From: Chitinophaga pinensis
GTDB lineage: Bacteria; Bacteroidota; Bacteroidia; Chitinophagales; Chitinophagaceae
Direction of reading: 5' to 3'
Assembly (NCBI GenBank): GCA_902167325.1
Contig: LR632930.1
Span: forward strand, 1,674,001-1,738,000
DNA length: 64,000 nt
Shown: one piece after another, positions 1 to 9,217 of the stretch
How positions within the stretch are numbered: the stretch's first letter is position 1
How the letters are laid out: each line of letters opens with the position of its first letter
The notes under the pieces: generated by a model
What the model was told of the DNA's origin: nothing
Databases searched by the model: none
The model's input: only the letters and a program-made list of their open reading frames with translations
Translations under genes and position numbers: made by a program

Positions 1-286
1 CGATATACATACGCAGGACGCTATTAAACAGGGCGCTTCCATCCGGCAGCTGTTTGCGCTCACCAACTGGCGGGAAACTGATTTCTTCTCGGAAGAGGAA
101 CAAGCATTACTTGCTGTTACAGAGGAAGTGACGCTGATACCACAGGGCCTGTCAGACGAAACTTATGCCCGTGCAGCCCGTGTTTTCGATGAAGAATATC
201 TGGCACAGCTGATTATGGCGGTAATTGTTATCAATGCCTGGAACCGTATTGGCGTATCTACGCATTTGAAGCCGGCCCTGCATTAA
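1..286 (+). CDS. Carboxymuconolactone decarboxylase-like protein (3' part)
   Basis: The reading frame is open from the left edge and stops with TAA at 284..286, leaving about 94 C-terminal residues; the start lies outside the window. The segment LFALTNWRETDFFSEEEQAL, then a helix with SDETYARAARVFDEEYLAQL and the ending AVIVINAWNRIGVS match the C-terminal half of the AhpD-like carboxymuconolactone decarboxylase family. The CxxC redox motif of that family would lie upstream of the window, so it cannot be checked whether this copy is a peroxidase or a decarboxylase. A hairpin follows the stop within about 35 bp. Confidence 0.75.
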   Translation, partial: DIHTQDAIKQGASIRQLFALTNWRETDFFSEEEQALLAVTEEVTLIPQGLSDETYARAARVFDEEYLAQLIMAVIVINAWNRIGVSTHLKPALH

Positions 287-318
287 CGAAACCCTTTGCT
301 TTTCTGTTCCGTATTAAC

Positions 319-352
319 AAAGCGGGCGCCTTTTAAACAGGGCGCCCGCTTT
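319..352 (+). terminator. Hairpin terminator after the first gene
   Basis: Two perfect 12-bp arms (AAAGCGGCCGCC-like: AAAGCGGGCGCC and GGCGCCCGCTTT) surround a 10-nt loop. The T tract is short (CTTTCC). It lies in front of the dienelactone hydrolase ATG at 398, which argues against the longer upstream start at 296 for that gene. Confidence 0.55.
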
Positions 353-397
353 CCGTTCCGGCAAAAATATTTTATCTTGAAGAAAACCCTGTTGCAT

Positions 398-1249
398 ATG
401 GATCAACGTATCATAGACCTCTTCGACGAGTATACGCACCGGCCACTCCGCCGCGACGAGTTCATCGGACGGCTGGTGAAGCTCACCGGTACCATGGCTG
501 CTGCCCTGGCTATGCTTCCTTTACTTGAATCCAATTACGCCCGCGCAGCAGCGCCACTACGGGCTGATCTGGTGGAGGAAGAAGTATCCTACCCCGGTGA
601 TGGTGTGACCATGAAAGCGTACCTCGTACGGCCTAAAGCAGCAGGTAAGCGCGGTGGTGTGATCGTAATACATGAAAACCGCGGACTTACACCGCATATC
701 AAAGATGTAACAAGGCGTGTGGCCGAAGCAGGATATACTGCACTGGGGGTGGATGCATTGTCTGTTTTTGGTGGTACGCCAACCAATGAGGATGAAGCGC
801 GTACAAAGATCGGTCAGCTCGATAAAGCACAGAATCTCCGCAATTACCTCCTGTCGTTCGATTACCTGCGTAAGCGCTCCGATGCCAACGGGAAAACAGG
901 TTGTGTGGGCTTTTGCTGGGGTGGTGCCATGGCTAACCAGCTGGCGGTGAATGATCCGCAGCTGAATGCGGCAGTGGCTTTTTATGGTATGCAGGCCGAT
1001 CCGGCAGATGTGCCGAAGATCAAAGCACACCTCCTGTTGAATTATGCGGAAACGGATGAGCGGGTAAATGCAGGACTTCCCGCATATGAAGCCGCATTGA
1101 AAGCCGCTGGTACTAAGTATGAATTATACATCTATCCCGGTACGCAGCATGCTTTTCATAACGATACCTCTGCTGCTCGTTACAATGAAGCTGCAGCAAA
1201 GCTTGCCTGGGAAAGAACATTAAAAGTTTTTAAAGATACTTTGTCCTGA
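398..1249 (+). CDS. Dienelactone hydrolase family protein with Tat-like leader
   Basis: This 283-aa alpha/beta hydrolase matches the dienelactone hydrolase family. The nucleophile elbow is GFCWGG, with Cys in place of Ser, the Asp lies in NYAETDERVN, and the His in PGTQHAFHND, giving the Cys-Asp-His triad of the family. Before the catalytic domain there is a twin-arginine-like leader (RRDEF followed by a hydrophobic stretch TGTMAAALAML), which suggests export of a folded enzyme. An upstream in-frame start at 296 would run through a terminator hairpin, so the ATG at 398 was chosen. The substrate is unknown. The gene ends one base before the convergent gene on the other strand. Confidence 0.85.
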   Translation: MDQRIIDLFDEYTHRPLRRDEFIGRLVKLTGTMAAALAMLPLLESNYARAAAPLRADLVEEEVSYPGDGVTMKAYLVRPKAAGKRGGVIVIHENRGLTPHIKDVTRRVAEAGYTALGVDALSVFGGTPTNEDEARTKIGQLDKAQNLRNYLLSFDYLRKRSDANGKTGCVGFCWGGAMANQLAVNDPQLNAAVAFYGMQADPADVPKIKAHLLLNYAETDERVNAGLPAYEAALKAAGTKYELYIYPGTQHAFHNDTSAARYNEAAAKLAWERTLKVFKDTLS

Positions 1250-1726
1250 TCACGCCTGCGGGCGGCGGTACCAGTACCATGCAGTTAGCGAAATGGGAAG
1301 CCCTACGCAAACCATGTGAATGGCTATGCCTGTTAAAGCACCGCGCCATGTTATGGCTGCCTGCGGGGCAAGCGATAACGGTACAATCAAAAAGCGCATG
1401 CATGCCCAAACGGCGATGCCGTAAATGCATCCCGTCAGCCACCTGCTGCCCTGCAACAGCGGGAGTTTTGGATATAACAGGAAAAACAACAGGCTCCAGC
1501 CAAGTGAAACGAGAAAGTGGAGGATGAGTCCCAGCACAATGAATGTACCGCCTCCTTCGAATGCCGCACCACCGGCAATGGCGCTGGCAATGTATTTGAA
1601 CACACGGTCTGCCCTGAATTCAGTTTGGATCACCGCTGCAGTTCCGTCCAGTAAAAAGACAAGGAGCCCTGCGTATAGAGCTCCTGTAATAAATCTCGTT
1701 GTCTGGACGGAATTTGCGGTGGACAT
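1250..1726 (-). CDS. Small four-helix membrane protein, unknown function
   Basis: This 158-aa protein begins MSTANSVQTTRF and has about four hydrophobic segments (GALYAGLLVFLLDGTAAVI; FIVLGLILHFLVSLGWSLLFF; a segment around CIYGIAVWACMRFLIV; and AIHMVCVGLPISLTAW). It looks like an inner-membrane protein and I do not recognise a named family. The frame stays open upstream to 1816, but the ATG at 1726 gives a natural N-terminus just before the first helix. Its stop codon directly abuts the stop of the convergent hydrolase gene, with no spare base for a terminator. Confidence 0.6.
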   Translation of the reverse strand: MSTANSVQTTRFITGALYAGLLVFLLDGTAAVIQTEFRADRVFKYIASAIAGGAAFEGGGTFIVLGLILHFLVSLGWSLLFFLLYPKLPLLQGSRWLTGCIYGIAVWACMRFLIVPLSLAPQAAITWRGALTGIAIHMVCVGLPISLTAWYWYRRPQA

Positions 1727-1889
1727 GGATTCGTGGATTGGGGAATAAATAGATTTAGATTCTGGTTGATGATAAGCCGGTATTCGTAATTTACTTGATT
1801 CCTGCCATATCATCATAGCACTTTCGTGTTGGGAATAATATTATCTTTTTTATAATGCGTATTGACTGATTACTCAATTTCATCCAACT

Positions 1890-2318
1890 ATGTACAACAT
1901 CGAGCATATCCAGTATGTAAAAGCCGCGGCCGACAAAATATTTGATGCATTAACCACTAAAACAGGTCTTGCCGAAATATGGACCGAAAAGCTGGTGGTG
2001 AAACCAGAAGTTGGCTTTATCAATGAATTTGATTTCAACGACAACTACAACACCCGGTTTAAAGTGTTGGCAATGAGCCGGCCAAACCGCATCCGCTGGG
2101 AGTGTGTGGACTCAGATCAGGAGTGGATCGGTACTTTCCTTTCATTCGACATTGAGCAGCGGCAGAAGCATACTGCCGTTGTGCTAAAACACAGCAACTG
2201 GCGTGAGTTGACGGAGTTTTACCGGTATTGCAATTACAACTGGGCATGGTTCCTTTACAGCCTGAAGTTGTATTGTGAAACGGGAGAGGGTGTACCCTTC
2301 CAGCGCCGTCATTTCTGA
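1890..2318 (+). CDS. START/AHSA1-like (SRPBCC) protein
   Basis: This 142-aa protein starts MYNIEHIQYVKAAADKIFDAL and continues with the alternating pattern of an SRPBCC fold: KIFDALTTKTGLAEIWTE, then FDFNDNYNTRFKVLAM, RIRWECVDSD and a C-terminal helix with WAWFLYSLKLYCE. Length and layout fit the Activator of Hsp90 ATPase homologue 1-like group, which binds small hydrophobic ligands or acts as an accessory protein. No ligand can be inferred. The last 10 bp overlap the 3' end of the convergent phosphatase gene. Confidence 0.78.
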   Translation: MYNIEHIQYVKAAADKIFDALTTKTGLAEIWTEKLVVKPEVGFINEFDFNDNYNTRFKVLAMSRPNRIRWECVDSDQEWIGTFLSFDIEQRQKHTAVVLKHSNWRELTEFYRYCNYNWAWFLYSLKLYCETGEGVPFQRRHF

Positions 2319-4120
2319 TAGCGCCGGATAACGGCCATGATCTTCGCAAAGATCTCCGTGTTCTCGTATACCCCGCAGAAGTCGCCAGAGTGTGGCCCGT
2401 AAGCGAACACAGGTACCATTACGGCCGTATGGTCGTTGGTACTGAAGTGCCCGTCTACATACCCTTTTGCAATATTCCCGTCGAGGAGGGTGAGGCCTCC
2501 GGTTTCGTGGTCGGCCGTTACGATCACGAGTGTTTCGCCATTGCTGTCGGCAAAGCGCATGGCTTCACCGATAGCGCGGTCGAAATCAAGCATTTCGGTG
2601 GTGAGGTAGGCAACGGAATTACGATGCCCGCCCCAATCGATCTGTGCCGATTCTTCCATGATGAAGAACCCTTTCTTTTCGCGTTGCAGCGTAGTGATGG
2701 CGGCCTTCAGGGATTTGGTCAGGAAGGCGCCACGGCCTTGCGCCATGGGCAGCTGCGCACTGTCGGCCAGAACAATGTATTTGTTGTTACGGATAGTGTC
2801 AAGGGCGGAAAGGCGGTATTCAATAGTATACCCTTTATTGCGGAGCGTTTCCCACATGCCTTCAAAGTGTTGCTGGCCGGCGCCGATGAGGATGCTTACG
2901 GGGCTTTCCAGTAATCCACGGGCAATTTCACCTTGATGGTCCCTTTCTGCGGAATGACCGTAGAATGCTGCAGGCGTGGCATCTGTCACATCGCCCGAGC
3001 TGATGAGGGCACTTTTCATACCCAGCGGGGCAATAAGGTCGGGAATGGCGGGTATGGGCGCTCCTGTATTATCCACACCTACCGAGCGGTTATTCGTTTT
3101 CTTCCCCGAAGCCATGGCAGTACCGCCGGCTGCAGAATCCGTGATATAGCTGTCTGATGAAGCAGTTTTACTGAAGCCGATATTCAACATATTGAACAGG
3201 TTCAGCTGCCCGTAATTTGCGGTATATCCCGCATAGATCTGTGCCAGTCCCATACCGTCGCCAATAAGGAGTATTACATTTTTTACCCTGCTTTGGCGGT
3301 CGTTGTTCCGGTAGGCCGGTTTGTACAAAGCATAACCCGAATCTGCCTGATATTGCGCCTGTACACGGGTACGAAGGTAGGTGGCCAGTTGGTCCGTTTG
3401 GTCGGTATTGATGTAATCCACACCGAGGCGCATCATCGTTTTCCAGGTGTTCACATCATCAGGTGTGCTCCAGAACCGGAATTTCTTACCCAGCCCATGC
3501 GCCTGCCCGATTACTTTCTCGATGCGTGCAAGGTCCGCAGCAACAGGTATACCTTTTCCGTTCCACTGACTATAGTTCCTGAAATTATCACTGATAAGGG
3601 CCAGCTTCTTTAGCTCGGCTTCGGTATAGTTCACTCCCGGCCTCCCATCAAATTGAATGTAAGCAGGGTATGTGTGCCATTCCTGTTGCGGTGGACGGTT
3701 ACCGCTGATCGTAAACACCAGCTTGCCGTTGCCCGTCAGTTCCGGATAATCGCGGAGCTGGCTGAGCAGGGTATTCATGGTAGGGGCGGCGGCAGTTTTG
3801 AAATCTATGAGGATCTGGAGATGCTGTTTTGTTTCTCCGAACACGCCGGATTTTGACTGGGCTTTTGCACGGAGCGGCTCCAGGTATAGTTTGCGCAGTG
3901 TCTTATTCGTATCGATCTCCTGGAGGGTATGTGCAACATAGAGTTCGCTATTTTGCCAGAAGACATCCGCTTCGATTGATCCGAAGTGAAGCGAGTAAGC
4001 TTTTTCGAATGGGATGGCCTGCTGGTAATCGTTATGCGAATGGGCATTGCCGGCGGTGTACTGTGCCTGTACACTGCAGAAGCTCAGAGAGAGCAAAAAG
4101 GAGGTGAATATGTGTTTCAT
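2309..4120 (-). CDS. Secreted fusion: PLC/GDPD-like domain + alkaline phosphatase
   Basis: This 603-aa protein has a signal peptide (MKHIFTSFLLSLSFCSVQAQ). Residues about 20-260 form a phosphodiesterase-like barrel: NAHSHNDYQQ, then SIEADVFW and LYVAHT supply the His, Glu/Asp and His expected of PI-PLC/GDPD-like enzymes. Residues about 275-600 form an alkaline phosphatase: VLLIGDGMG, the nucleophile motif DSAAGGTAM, and ADHETGG supply metal and Ser residues. The two halves could release phosphate from phosphodiesters in two steps. It lies directly downstream of SusC/SusD and is the only enzyme in that locus, so organophosphate is the likely substrate class (inference). An intercistronic hairpin separates it from susD. 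Confidence 0.85.
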   Translation of the reverse strand: MKHIFTSFLLSLSFCSVQAQYTAGNAHSHNDYQQAIPFEKAYSLHFGSIEADVFWQNSELYVAHTLQEIDTNKTLRKLYLEPLRAKAQSKSGVFGETKQHLQILIDFKTAAAPTMNTLLSQLRDYPELTGNGKLVFTISGNRPPQQEWHTYPAYIQFDGRPGVNYTEAELKKLALISDNFRNYSQWNGKGIPVAADLARIEKVIGQAHGLGKKFRFWSTPDDVNTWKTMMRLGVDYINTDQTDQLATYLRTRVQAQYQADSGYALYKPAYRNNDRQSRVKNVILLIGDGMGLAQIYAGYTANYGQLNLFNMLNIGFSKTASSDSYITDSAAGGTAMASGKKTNNRSVGVDNTGAPIPAIPDLIAPLGMKSALISSGDVTDATPAAFYGHSAERDHQGEIARGLLESPVSILIGAGQQHFEGMWETLRNKGYTIEYRLSALDTIRNNKYIVLADSAQLPMAQGRGAFLTKSLKAAITTLQREKKGFFIMEESAQIDWGGHRNSVAYLTTEMLDFDRAIGEAMRFADSNGETLVIVTADHETGGLTLLDGNIAKGYVDGHFSTNDHTAVMVPVFAYGPHSGDFCGVYENTEIFAKIMAVIRRYQK

Positions 4121-4127
4121 CGGTTCT

Positions 4128-4163
4128 TAAAAATAGCAAACTCCCGCTATAACGGGAGTTTGC
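4128..4163 (-). terminator. Intercistronic hairpin between susD-like gene and phosphatase gene
   Basis: Perfect 11-bp arms (GCAAACTCCCG at 4136..4146 and CGGGAGTTTGC at 4153..4163) enclose a 6-nt loop. Read on the minus strand the stem is followed by TATTTTTAAG, a T tract. It could partly terminate transcription, leaving susC/susD mRNA more abundant than the phosphatase mRNA. Confidence 0.55.
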
Positions 4164-4186
4164 AGTAAATCGTAATGAGAAATTAA

Positions 4187-5701
4187 TTATTTCCAGCCGG
4201 CATTCTGGAATACGAGGCCGCCGCTGTTGTCGATCTCGCTTTGTGGTACGGGCCAGATGTGGTGCCTTGCCGGGTCGAATGTACGGGCCGGCCAGATCAC
4301 GCTGCCATTAGCGCCATGGAGTGCCTGGGAATATGCAGCCTGTGCATCTCCCCAGCGTACGAGGTCGGCATGGCGGTTAGACCATTCGCCGGCCAGTTCC
4401 AGCCTGCGCTCTTTCTTCAGATCAGCCAGGGTTGCATTGGTGAGGTTGCCAAGGCCGGTACGCTTACGCACAGCATTCAGCTCTGTATCTGCATTTTTAC
4501 CCTGCATCAGGCGGGCTTCTGCTTTGATGAGATAGATCTCGGCATAGCGGAGCAGGGGCAGGCACAGATCGGTAGTAGGGTGATCGCCGTTTTTGCTGGC
4601 ATGCACACCGTCGGCATATGAGAACGGCTCCATGTATTTGTTGAACTGGTATCCTGAAAGGCTGTTCAGTGAATTATAGGTCACAGAATCACCCCAGAAT
4701 TTGAACCTGTTGCCCGGCGCGAGGATGGTAGCAGCGCGGCGCTTGTCTGTAGGGTCGTAGGTATCATACAGCTCTTTGGTGGGCATGTAATAGCCCCAGC
4801 CATTGTATTTGCCCCAGCCTTTATTCTCGAGCATAACACCGGGCAGGATGCTGCCGAAGCCGCCATTACCCTTCGACGTGGAATAAGCGCTCCAGATGTA
4901 TTCGGCAGACCAGTTGTTGGCAATGGTGAAAACGTCGGAGAAGTTATCCAGGAGTTTATGACGGCCGCTGAGGATGAGAGAATCGCAATAAGCTTCAGCT
5001 TTCACCCAGTCCTTTTTGTAGAGGTACATTTTGGCGAGGTAGCCGAGGGCGGCGGATTTGTGCGGACGGCCATAGTCTGCCGCTGCCAGGTCCTGGAACC
5101 AGGGCAGGTGGGCCGATGCCTGTTTCAGCTCGCTTTCGATATAATCCCAGTTAGCCGTGATGTTGGCTGCGCGGGGGATGGGCTTTTCATCCAAAGGCTT
5201 GTCGCGGTTTACAATAGGTACACCGGCTTTGTCATCTGCATAAGCATACGCCAGCTCAAAGTACATCAGTCCGCTCATGAAGTACGCTTCACCAATTACG
5301 CGGCGTTTGGTAGCCTCGTTCATGTTAATGGCGGGTACGCGGTTGATTACATCGTTTGCGCGCTTAACAATGGTATAGCGCATGCGCCACTGGCCTTCAG
5401 TGTAAGAGCCTCCTATGAAGCTGCGGTTGAAGTTCTTAATGTTATCTGCCTCTGCTTTAATACGGCCGGTCACCATATCATCGCTGGCATTGATGAACCA
5501 CCAGTATCCACGGCCGTAGAAGTTTTCATCATCTAAAGGCTGGTACATGGAATTGGCACCGGAAATGGCATCCAGTTCTGATTTCCAGAAGTTCTTGGTG
5601 GTAGGAGTGCCTTCCGGCGAAAGCTCCAGTTGTTTGGTACAGGCAGTGGTAAGCCCCATGACTATAGTACCTGCCAGCATATATCGGATCACTGATTTCA
5701 T
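4187..5701 (-). CDS. SusD/RagB-family nutrient-binding lipoprotein
   Basis: The 504-aa product begins with a lipoprotein signal (hydrophobic run, then TTAC with the acylated Cys at residue 21) and the SusD N-terminal pattern LELSPEGTPTTKNFWKSELD. Internal features include FELAYAYAD, AYCDSLILSG and a C-terminal LIKAEARLMQGKNAD helix pair with RRLELAGEWSNRHADLVRWG, which are typical of the TPR-rich SusD fold. It should sit on the outer-membrane surface and cap the partner SusC barrel encoded 21 bp upstream. The bound substrate cannot be read from sequence; the neighbouring phosphatase suggests a phosphorylated compound. Confidence 0.95.
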   Translation of the reverse strand: MKSVIRYMLAGTIVMGLTTACTKQLELSPEGTPTTKNFWKSELDAISGANSMYQPLDDENFYGRGYWWFINASDDMVTGRIKAEADNIKNFNRSFIGGSYTEGQWRMRYTIVKRANDVINRVPAINMNEATKRRVIGEAYFMSGLMYFELAYAYADDKAGVPIVNRDKPLDEKPIPRAANITANWDYIESELKQASAHLPWFQDLAAADYGRPHKSAALGYLAKMYLYKKDWVKAEAYCDSLILSGRHKLLDNFSDVFTIANNWSAEYIWSAYSTSKGNGGFGSILPGVMLENKGWGKYNGWGYYMPTKELYDTYDPTDKRRAATILAPGNRFKFWGDSVTYNSLNSLSGYQFNKYMEPFSYADGVHASKNGDHPTTDLCLPLLRYAEIYLIKAEARLMQGKNADTELNAVRKRTGLGNLTNATLADLKKERRLELAGEWSNRHADLVRWGDAQAAYSQALHGANGSVIWPARTFDPARHHIWPVPQSEIDNSGGLVFQNAGWK

Positions 5702-5722
5702 GTTAGTCCGGAATTAAGGAGA

Positions 5723-8700
5723 TTAAAAATTAACGTTAAGGCCTACGGTTACGTTTTTAGCCTGCGGATAGCGGCCTTTGTCGATACCGTATTCATCCAG
5801 TCCCACCTCAGGGTCGAATCCTTTGTACTTGGTAAAGGTGAGCATGTTGTTACCGGTTACATAGAGGCGAACCTGGCCGATGCCGGCGCGGCGCAGTATG
5901 CTGTTGGGCACGGTATAACCGAGGGTTACGTTTTTCATGCGGAGGTAGCTGCCGTCTTCCACATACCAGTCAGAAGTAGTACCGAAGTTACCATTCGGGT
6001 CGCTGCTGTTGATACGGGGGATGTTGGAATTGGGGTTCTGCGGCGTCCATGCATTCAGGATGTCTTTCAACATGTTGTAGTTCTGTCCGTTACCGGCGTT
6101 GAGTGCGGTGAATTTGAGTGCGTTGAACAGTTTATTACCCTGTACACCCTGGAAGAACAGGTTGAGGTCGAATTTTTTATAGCGGCCGTTGAAGCTGAAA
6201 CCATAAGTGAACTTGGGGAATGCATTGCCGGCAATAACACGGTCGTCATTCGTGATTTTTCCATCTCCGTTCTGATCGATGAATTTCAGATCACCGGGTT
6301 TGGCAAAAGGCTGGATGAGGTTGCCAGATTTGTCTTTATAGTTGTTTACTTCATCCTGTGTTTTAAACATACCATCGGTACGTACCACGTAGTAAGAATA
6401 CAGCGGCAGTCCTACTTCCTGACGGAGGGGGGCCAGTGTGCTGCGTATATTGATGCCGTTCAGCGGTATTACTTTCTGATCATCGTAGAGTGAAAGGAGT
6501 TTGTTGTTCACTTTAGTGAATGTAAGGCCCAGGTCGTACTGGAAATCACCGGATTTGTCGGCCTGGAAGTTCAGCCCCAGTTCTACCCCTTTGTCGAGCG
6601 CTTTACCGGCATTCATCCACATACCGTCGGGCACACCGAGCATACCCGGTACACTAACGTGTAACAGCATGTTGTGTGTGGTTTTCCGGAAATAGTCGGC
6701 GTTGATGCTGAGGCGGTTATTGAACAGTCCGAAATCAAGGCCAATGTTGTTGATTTCTGTATAGGCCCATTTCAGCTCTTTATTAGGCAGTGCGGTTTCC
6801 TGATAGGTAGGCACCTGCTGAGGGTCTTTACCGATCCAGATTTGTCCGCTAGACATGGGAGCATCTACGCCAGTGGGTATCAGTGAACCCAGGTTACCCT
6901 GGATGCCGTGGCTGAGGCGGAGCTTCAGGAAGTTGAGCCAGGAAGATTGTTTCAGGAAATCTTCTTCAGTGATTACCCAGCCTGCGGTGATACCGTAATA
7001 AGGCTCCCAGCGGTTATGCTTGGGCAGCAGAGACGAACCATCGTAACGGCCGATCAAACCCAACAGGTATTTGCTCTTGTAATCGTAGTTAACACGGCTG
7101 AACCAGGAGGTCATCGCCCATGTGTTAAGACCACTTGACGGACGGAAGAAGATGGTGGAATTATCGAAGTATCGGTAGGCAGGGTGTTCGTTGTAGAAAC
7201 CCTGTGCGTTGGCGCCTACCCAGGTGCCGCGGTGCTTCTGGTGAGAGAAGCCGCCCATGGCGGTGAGGTTGTGGCCTCCTTCAAAGGTAGTGTTGTAAGT
7301 GAGGGTTTGCTCTGCGAGAATCTCGGTCAGGTTATTGATGTCCTGACGGAGCTCGTTGTAGTTGAAGATCTTACCGATCTCCAGCACCTTCGCGGAATAG
7401 GTTTTGGCATCCCGGAAAGACTTGGTGAGGGAGAAGTTAGACCTGAAGTTCAGCCCTTTAGCGAGGTTGATTTCTGCATAAGGGTTGAAGAAGATCTTCG
7501 TTTCAGGCGCTCTTGAATCGATACGCTGCAGGTAAGCCACAGGGTTGATCACATCGCCATAAGCACCTGCATACTGCAGCGGCAGGCCGCTGTATCCCCC
7601 ATCAGCCGTAAACGGACGGATGTGCGGCGGGTAGAAGATGGCGGAAATGATTGCTCCGGTATAGGCACTGGTAGTATTGGCGCCATTACCGTCGGTCATG
7701 GTCAGTGCCATGTTCTCGCCAATTTTCAGCCAGGGCTTCAGTTGGAAATCAGTGTTCATACGAATGGAGTAGCGCTCGCTGTAAGTATTGAGCAGGATGC
7801 CTTCTCCTTTGCGATAGCCGAAGCTGAAATAGTAACGGCCGTTATCGCTGCCGCCTTTGATATTGGCATTATAGTCCTGCAGTTTACCGGTGCGGAAGAT
7901 CTCGTCCATCCAATTGGTACGGGTGATCTGTCCGTCGGGGTATTTTGCAGGATCGAAAGCATCCTGGCGGGGTTTGCCGGCTGCATCGTATGCCTGGTTG
8001 GTAACGTCTGCGAATTCTTTTGCATTGAGTGGCTCCAGCTTCTTGATAGCTGACTGCCAGCCCTGCTTAATGTCCAGCTCAACTGTTGCCTTACCCAGTT
8101 TACCTTTCTTGGTGGTAACGAGGATTACGCCGCCTGCTGCGCGGGCGCCATAGATGGAGGCCGCAGCATCTTTCAGAACGGAGATGCTTTCCACATCGTT
8201 AGGGTTGATGGGGCCACCGGCATAAATGGCACCGTCTACCACATACAGTACGTTTTCACCATTGATACCACCCATGCCACGGATGTTCACACGGGGATTG
8301 GCGGTAGGGTCGCCGCCTTCGTTCTGAACGATTACACCCGGAGCTTTACCCTGGAGTGCTTCGTTGAAGTTGGCGAGTGAACGGCTGGTAAGCTTATCGA
8401 GCTGTACATCGGATACCGCACCTGTTACTTTGGCTTTGCTTTGCGTACCATAACCGATTACCACAAGCTGGTTGAGGTTAACGGTAGATGATTCGAGGCT
8501 GATGCTGAAGTCGCGGCGGGAGCCTACGGGTATTTCCTGTGTGGCGTATCCAAGCATGCTGACAACGAGCGTCATGTTAGGGGTTTCGTCTGCAGTAAGG
8601 CGGAAACGGCCATCTATAGATGTGATGGTGCCGGTAGCGGTGCCTTTGATCATAACGGAAGCGCCTGGAACGGGACCGTTTTTCTCAGTCACGATGCCCG

Positions 8701-9100
8701 TCAGTGTAATTTTTTCTGCCGTTGCGCCGCCGGTAAGAAGGACGGCGTTCTGCTTTGGGGCTTCGTAGATAAGAATGGTGTTGTGGCGCTCTTCGAAGCG
8801 GAGGCCCGAAGAAGCGAGTAACTCGGATAAAATGGCCTCTACAGTGCGCGAAGAGTAGGATACTGCTTTCACGTTTACCCGGCGTAGGGCTGCTTCGTCG
8901 TACGCCAGGCGTACAGCGGCGGAGTTTTCAAGTTGTTTCAGTGCGGAAGAAAGGGGGCCGGCAGGGATGTCGACTTTCCTGACCACTTTCTGAAGGTCCT
9001 GCGCAGAGAGGGGCAGGGCTACGGTGGTTACCGTGGTAGCTAGCACGATCATGCAGGCCATAACGGTCCGTAAAAAAAAATGCTGTCTGATTTTTTGCAT
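5723..9100 (-). CDS. SusC/RagA-family TonB-dependent transporter with STN domain
   Basis: This 1125-aa outer-membrane protein has a signal peptide of about 33 residues, an STN/secretin domain (about 42-112, IPAGPLSSALKQLENSAAV), a carboxypeptidase-like regulatory domain (about 130-205, GIVTEKNGPVPGASVMIKG), a plug (SDVQLDKL, NVRIRGM-type segment NPRVNIRGMGG, VLYVVDGAIYAGG) and a 22-strand barrel ending KNVTVGLNVNF. LNQLVVIGYGTQ matches the conserved RagA box. An STN domain lets the transporter signal to the FecR anti-sigma factor encoded just upstream. It pairs with the downstream SusD. Confidence 0.96.
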   Translation of the reverse strand: MQKIRQHFFLRTVMACMIVLATTVTTVALPLSAQDLQKVVRKVDIPAGPLSSALKQLENSAAVRLAYDEAALRRVNVKAVSYSSRTVEAILSELLASSGLRFEERHNTILIYEAPKQNAVLLTGGATAEKITLTGIVTEKNGPVPGASVMIKGTATGTITSIDGRFRLTADETPNMTLVVSMLGYATQEIPVGSRRDFSISLESSTVNLNQLVVIGYGTQSKAKVTGAVSDVQLDKLTSRSLANFNEALQGKAPGVIVQNEGGDPTANPRVNIRGMGGINGENVLYVVDGAIYAGGPINPNDVESISVLKDAAASIYGARAAGGVILVTTKKGKLGKATVELDIKQGWQSAIKKLEPLNAKEFADVTNQAYDAAGKPRQDAFDPAKYPDGQITRTNWMDEIFRTGKLQDYNANIKGGSDNGRYYFSFGYRKGEGILLNTYSERYSIRMNTDFQLKPWLKIGENMALTMTDGNGANTTSAYTGAIISAIFYPPHIRPFTADGGYSGLPLQYAGAYGDVINPVAYLQRIDSRAPETKIFFNPYAEINLAKGLNFRSNFSLTKSFRDAKTYSAKVLEIGKIFNYNELRQDINNLTEILAEQTLTYNTTFEGGHNLTAMGGFSHQKHRGTWVGANAQGFYNEHPAYRYFDNSTIFFRPSSGLNTWAMTSWFSRVNYDYKSKYLLGLIGRYDGSSLLPKHNRWEPYYGITAGWVITEEDFLKQSSWLNFLKLRLSHGIQGNLGSLIPTGVDAPMSSGQIWIGKDPQQVPTYQETALPNKELKWAYTEINNIGLDFGLFNNRLSINADYFRKTTHNMLLHVSVPGMLGVPDGMWMNAGKALDKGVELGLNFQADKSGDFQYDLGLTFTKVNNKLLSLYDDQKVIPLNGINIRSTLAPLRQEVGLPLYSYYVVRTDGMFKTQDEVNNYKDKSGNLIQPFAKPGDLKFIDQNGDGKITNDDRVIAGNAFPKFTYGFSFNGRYKKFDLNLFFQGVQGNKLFNALKFTALNAGNGQNYNMLKDILNAWTPQNPNSNIPRINSSDPNGNFGTTSDWYVEDGSYLRMKNVTLGYTVPNSILRRAGIGQVRLYVTGNNMLTFTKYKGFDPEVGLDEYGIDKGRYPQAKNVTVGLNVNF

Positions 9101-9217
9101 CTTTGTAAGATTAAAGGTAATGACTGAACAGGCTTGCAGGCCTGAGCGATTCGCATTGCAGTTGTTGTTACTTTCAGCCGGTACATTTTGCAGCTTGTGC
9201 CGGCTTTTTCATTGGCA

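Noticed and set aside
9175..9206. GCCGG...CCGGC hairpin followed by T residues between susC and fecR
   Set aside because: The T run is on the plus strand while all genes here are on the minus strand, and the loop is long.
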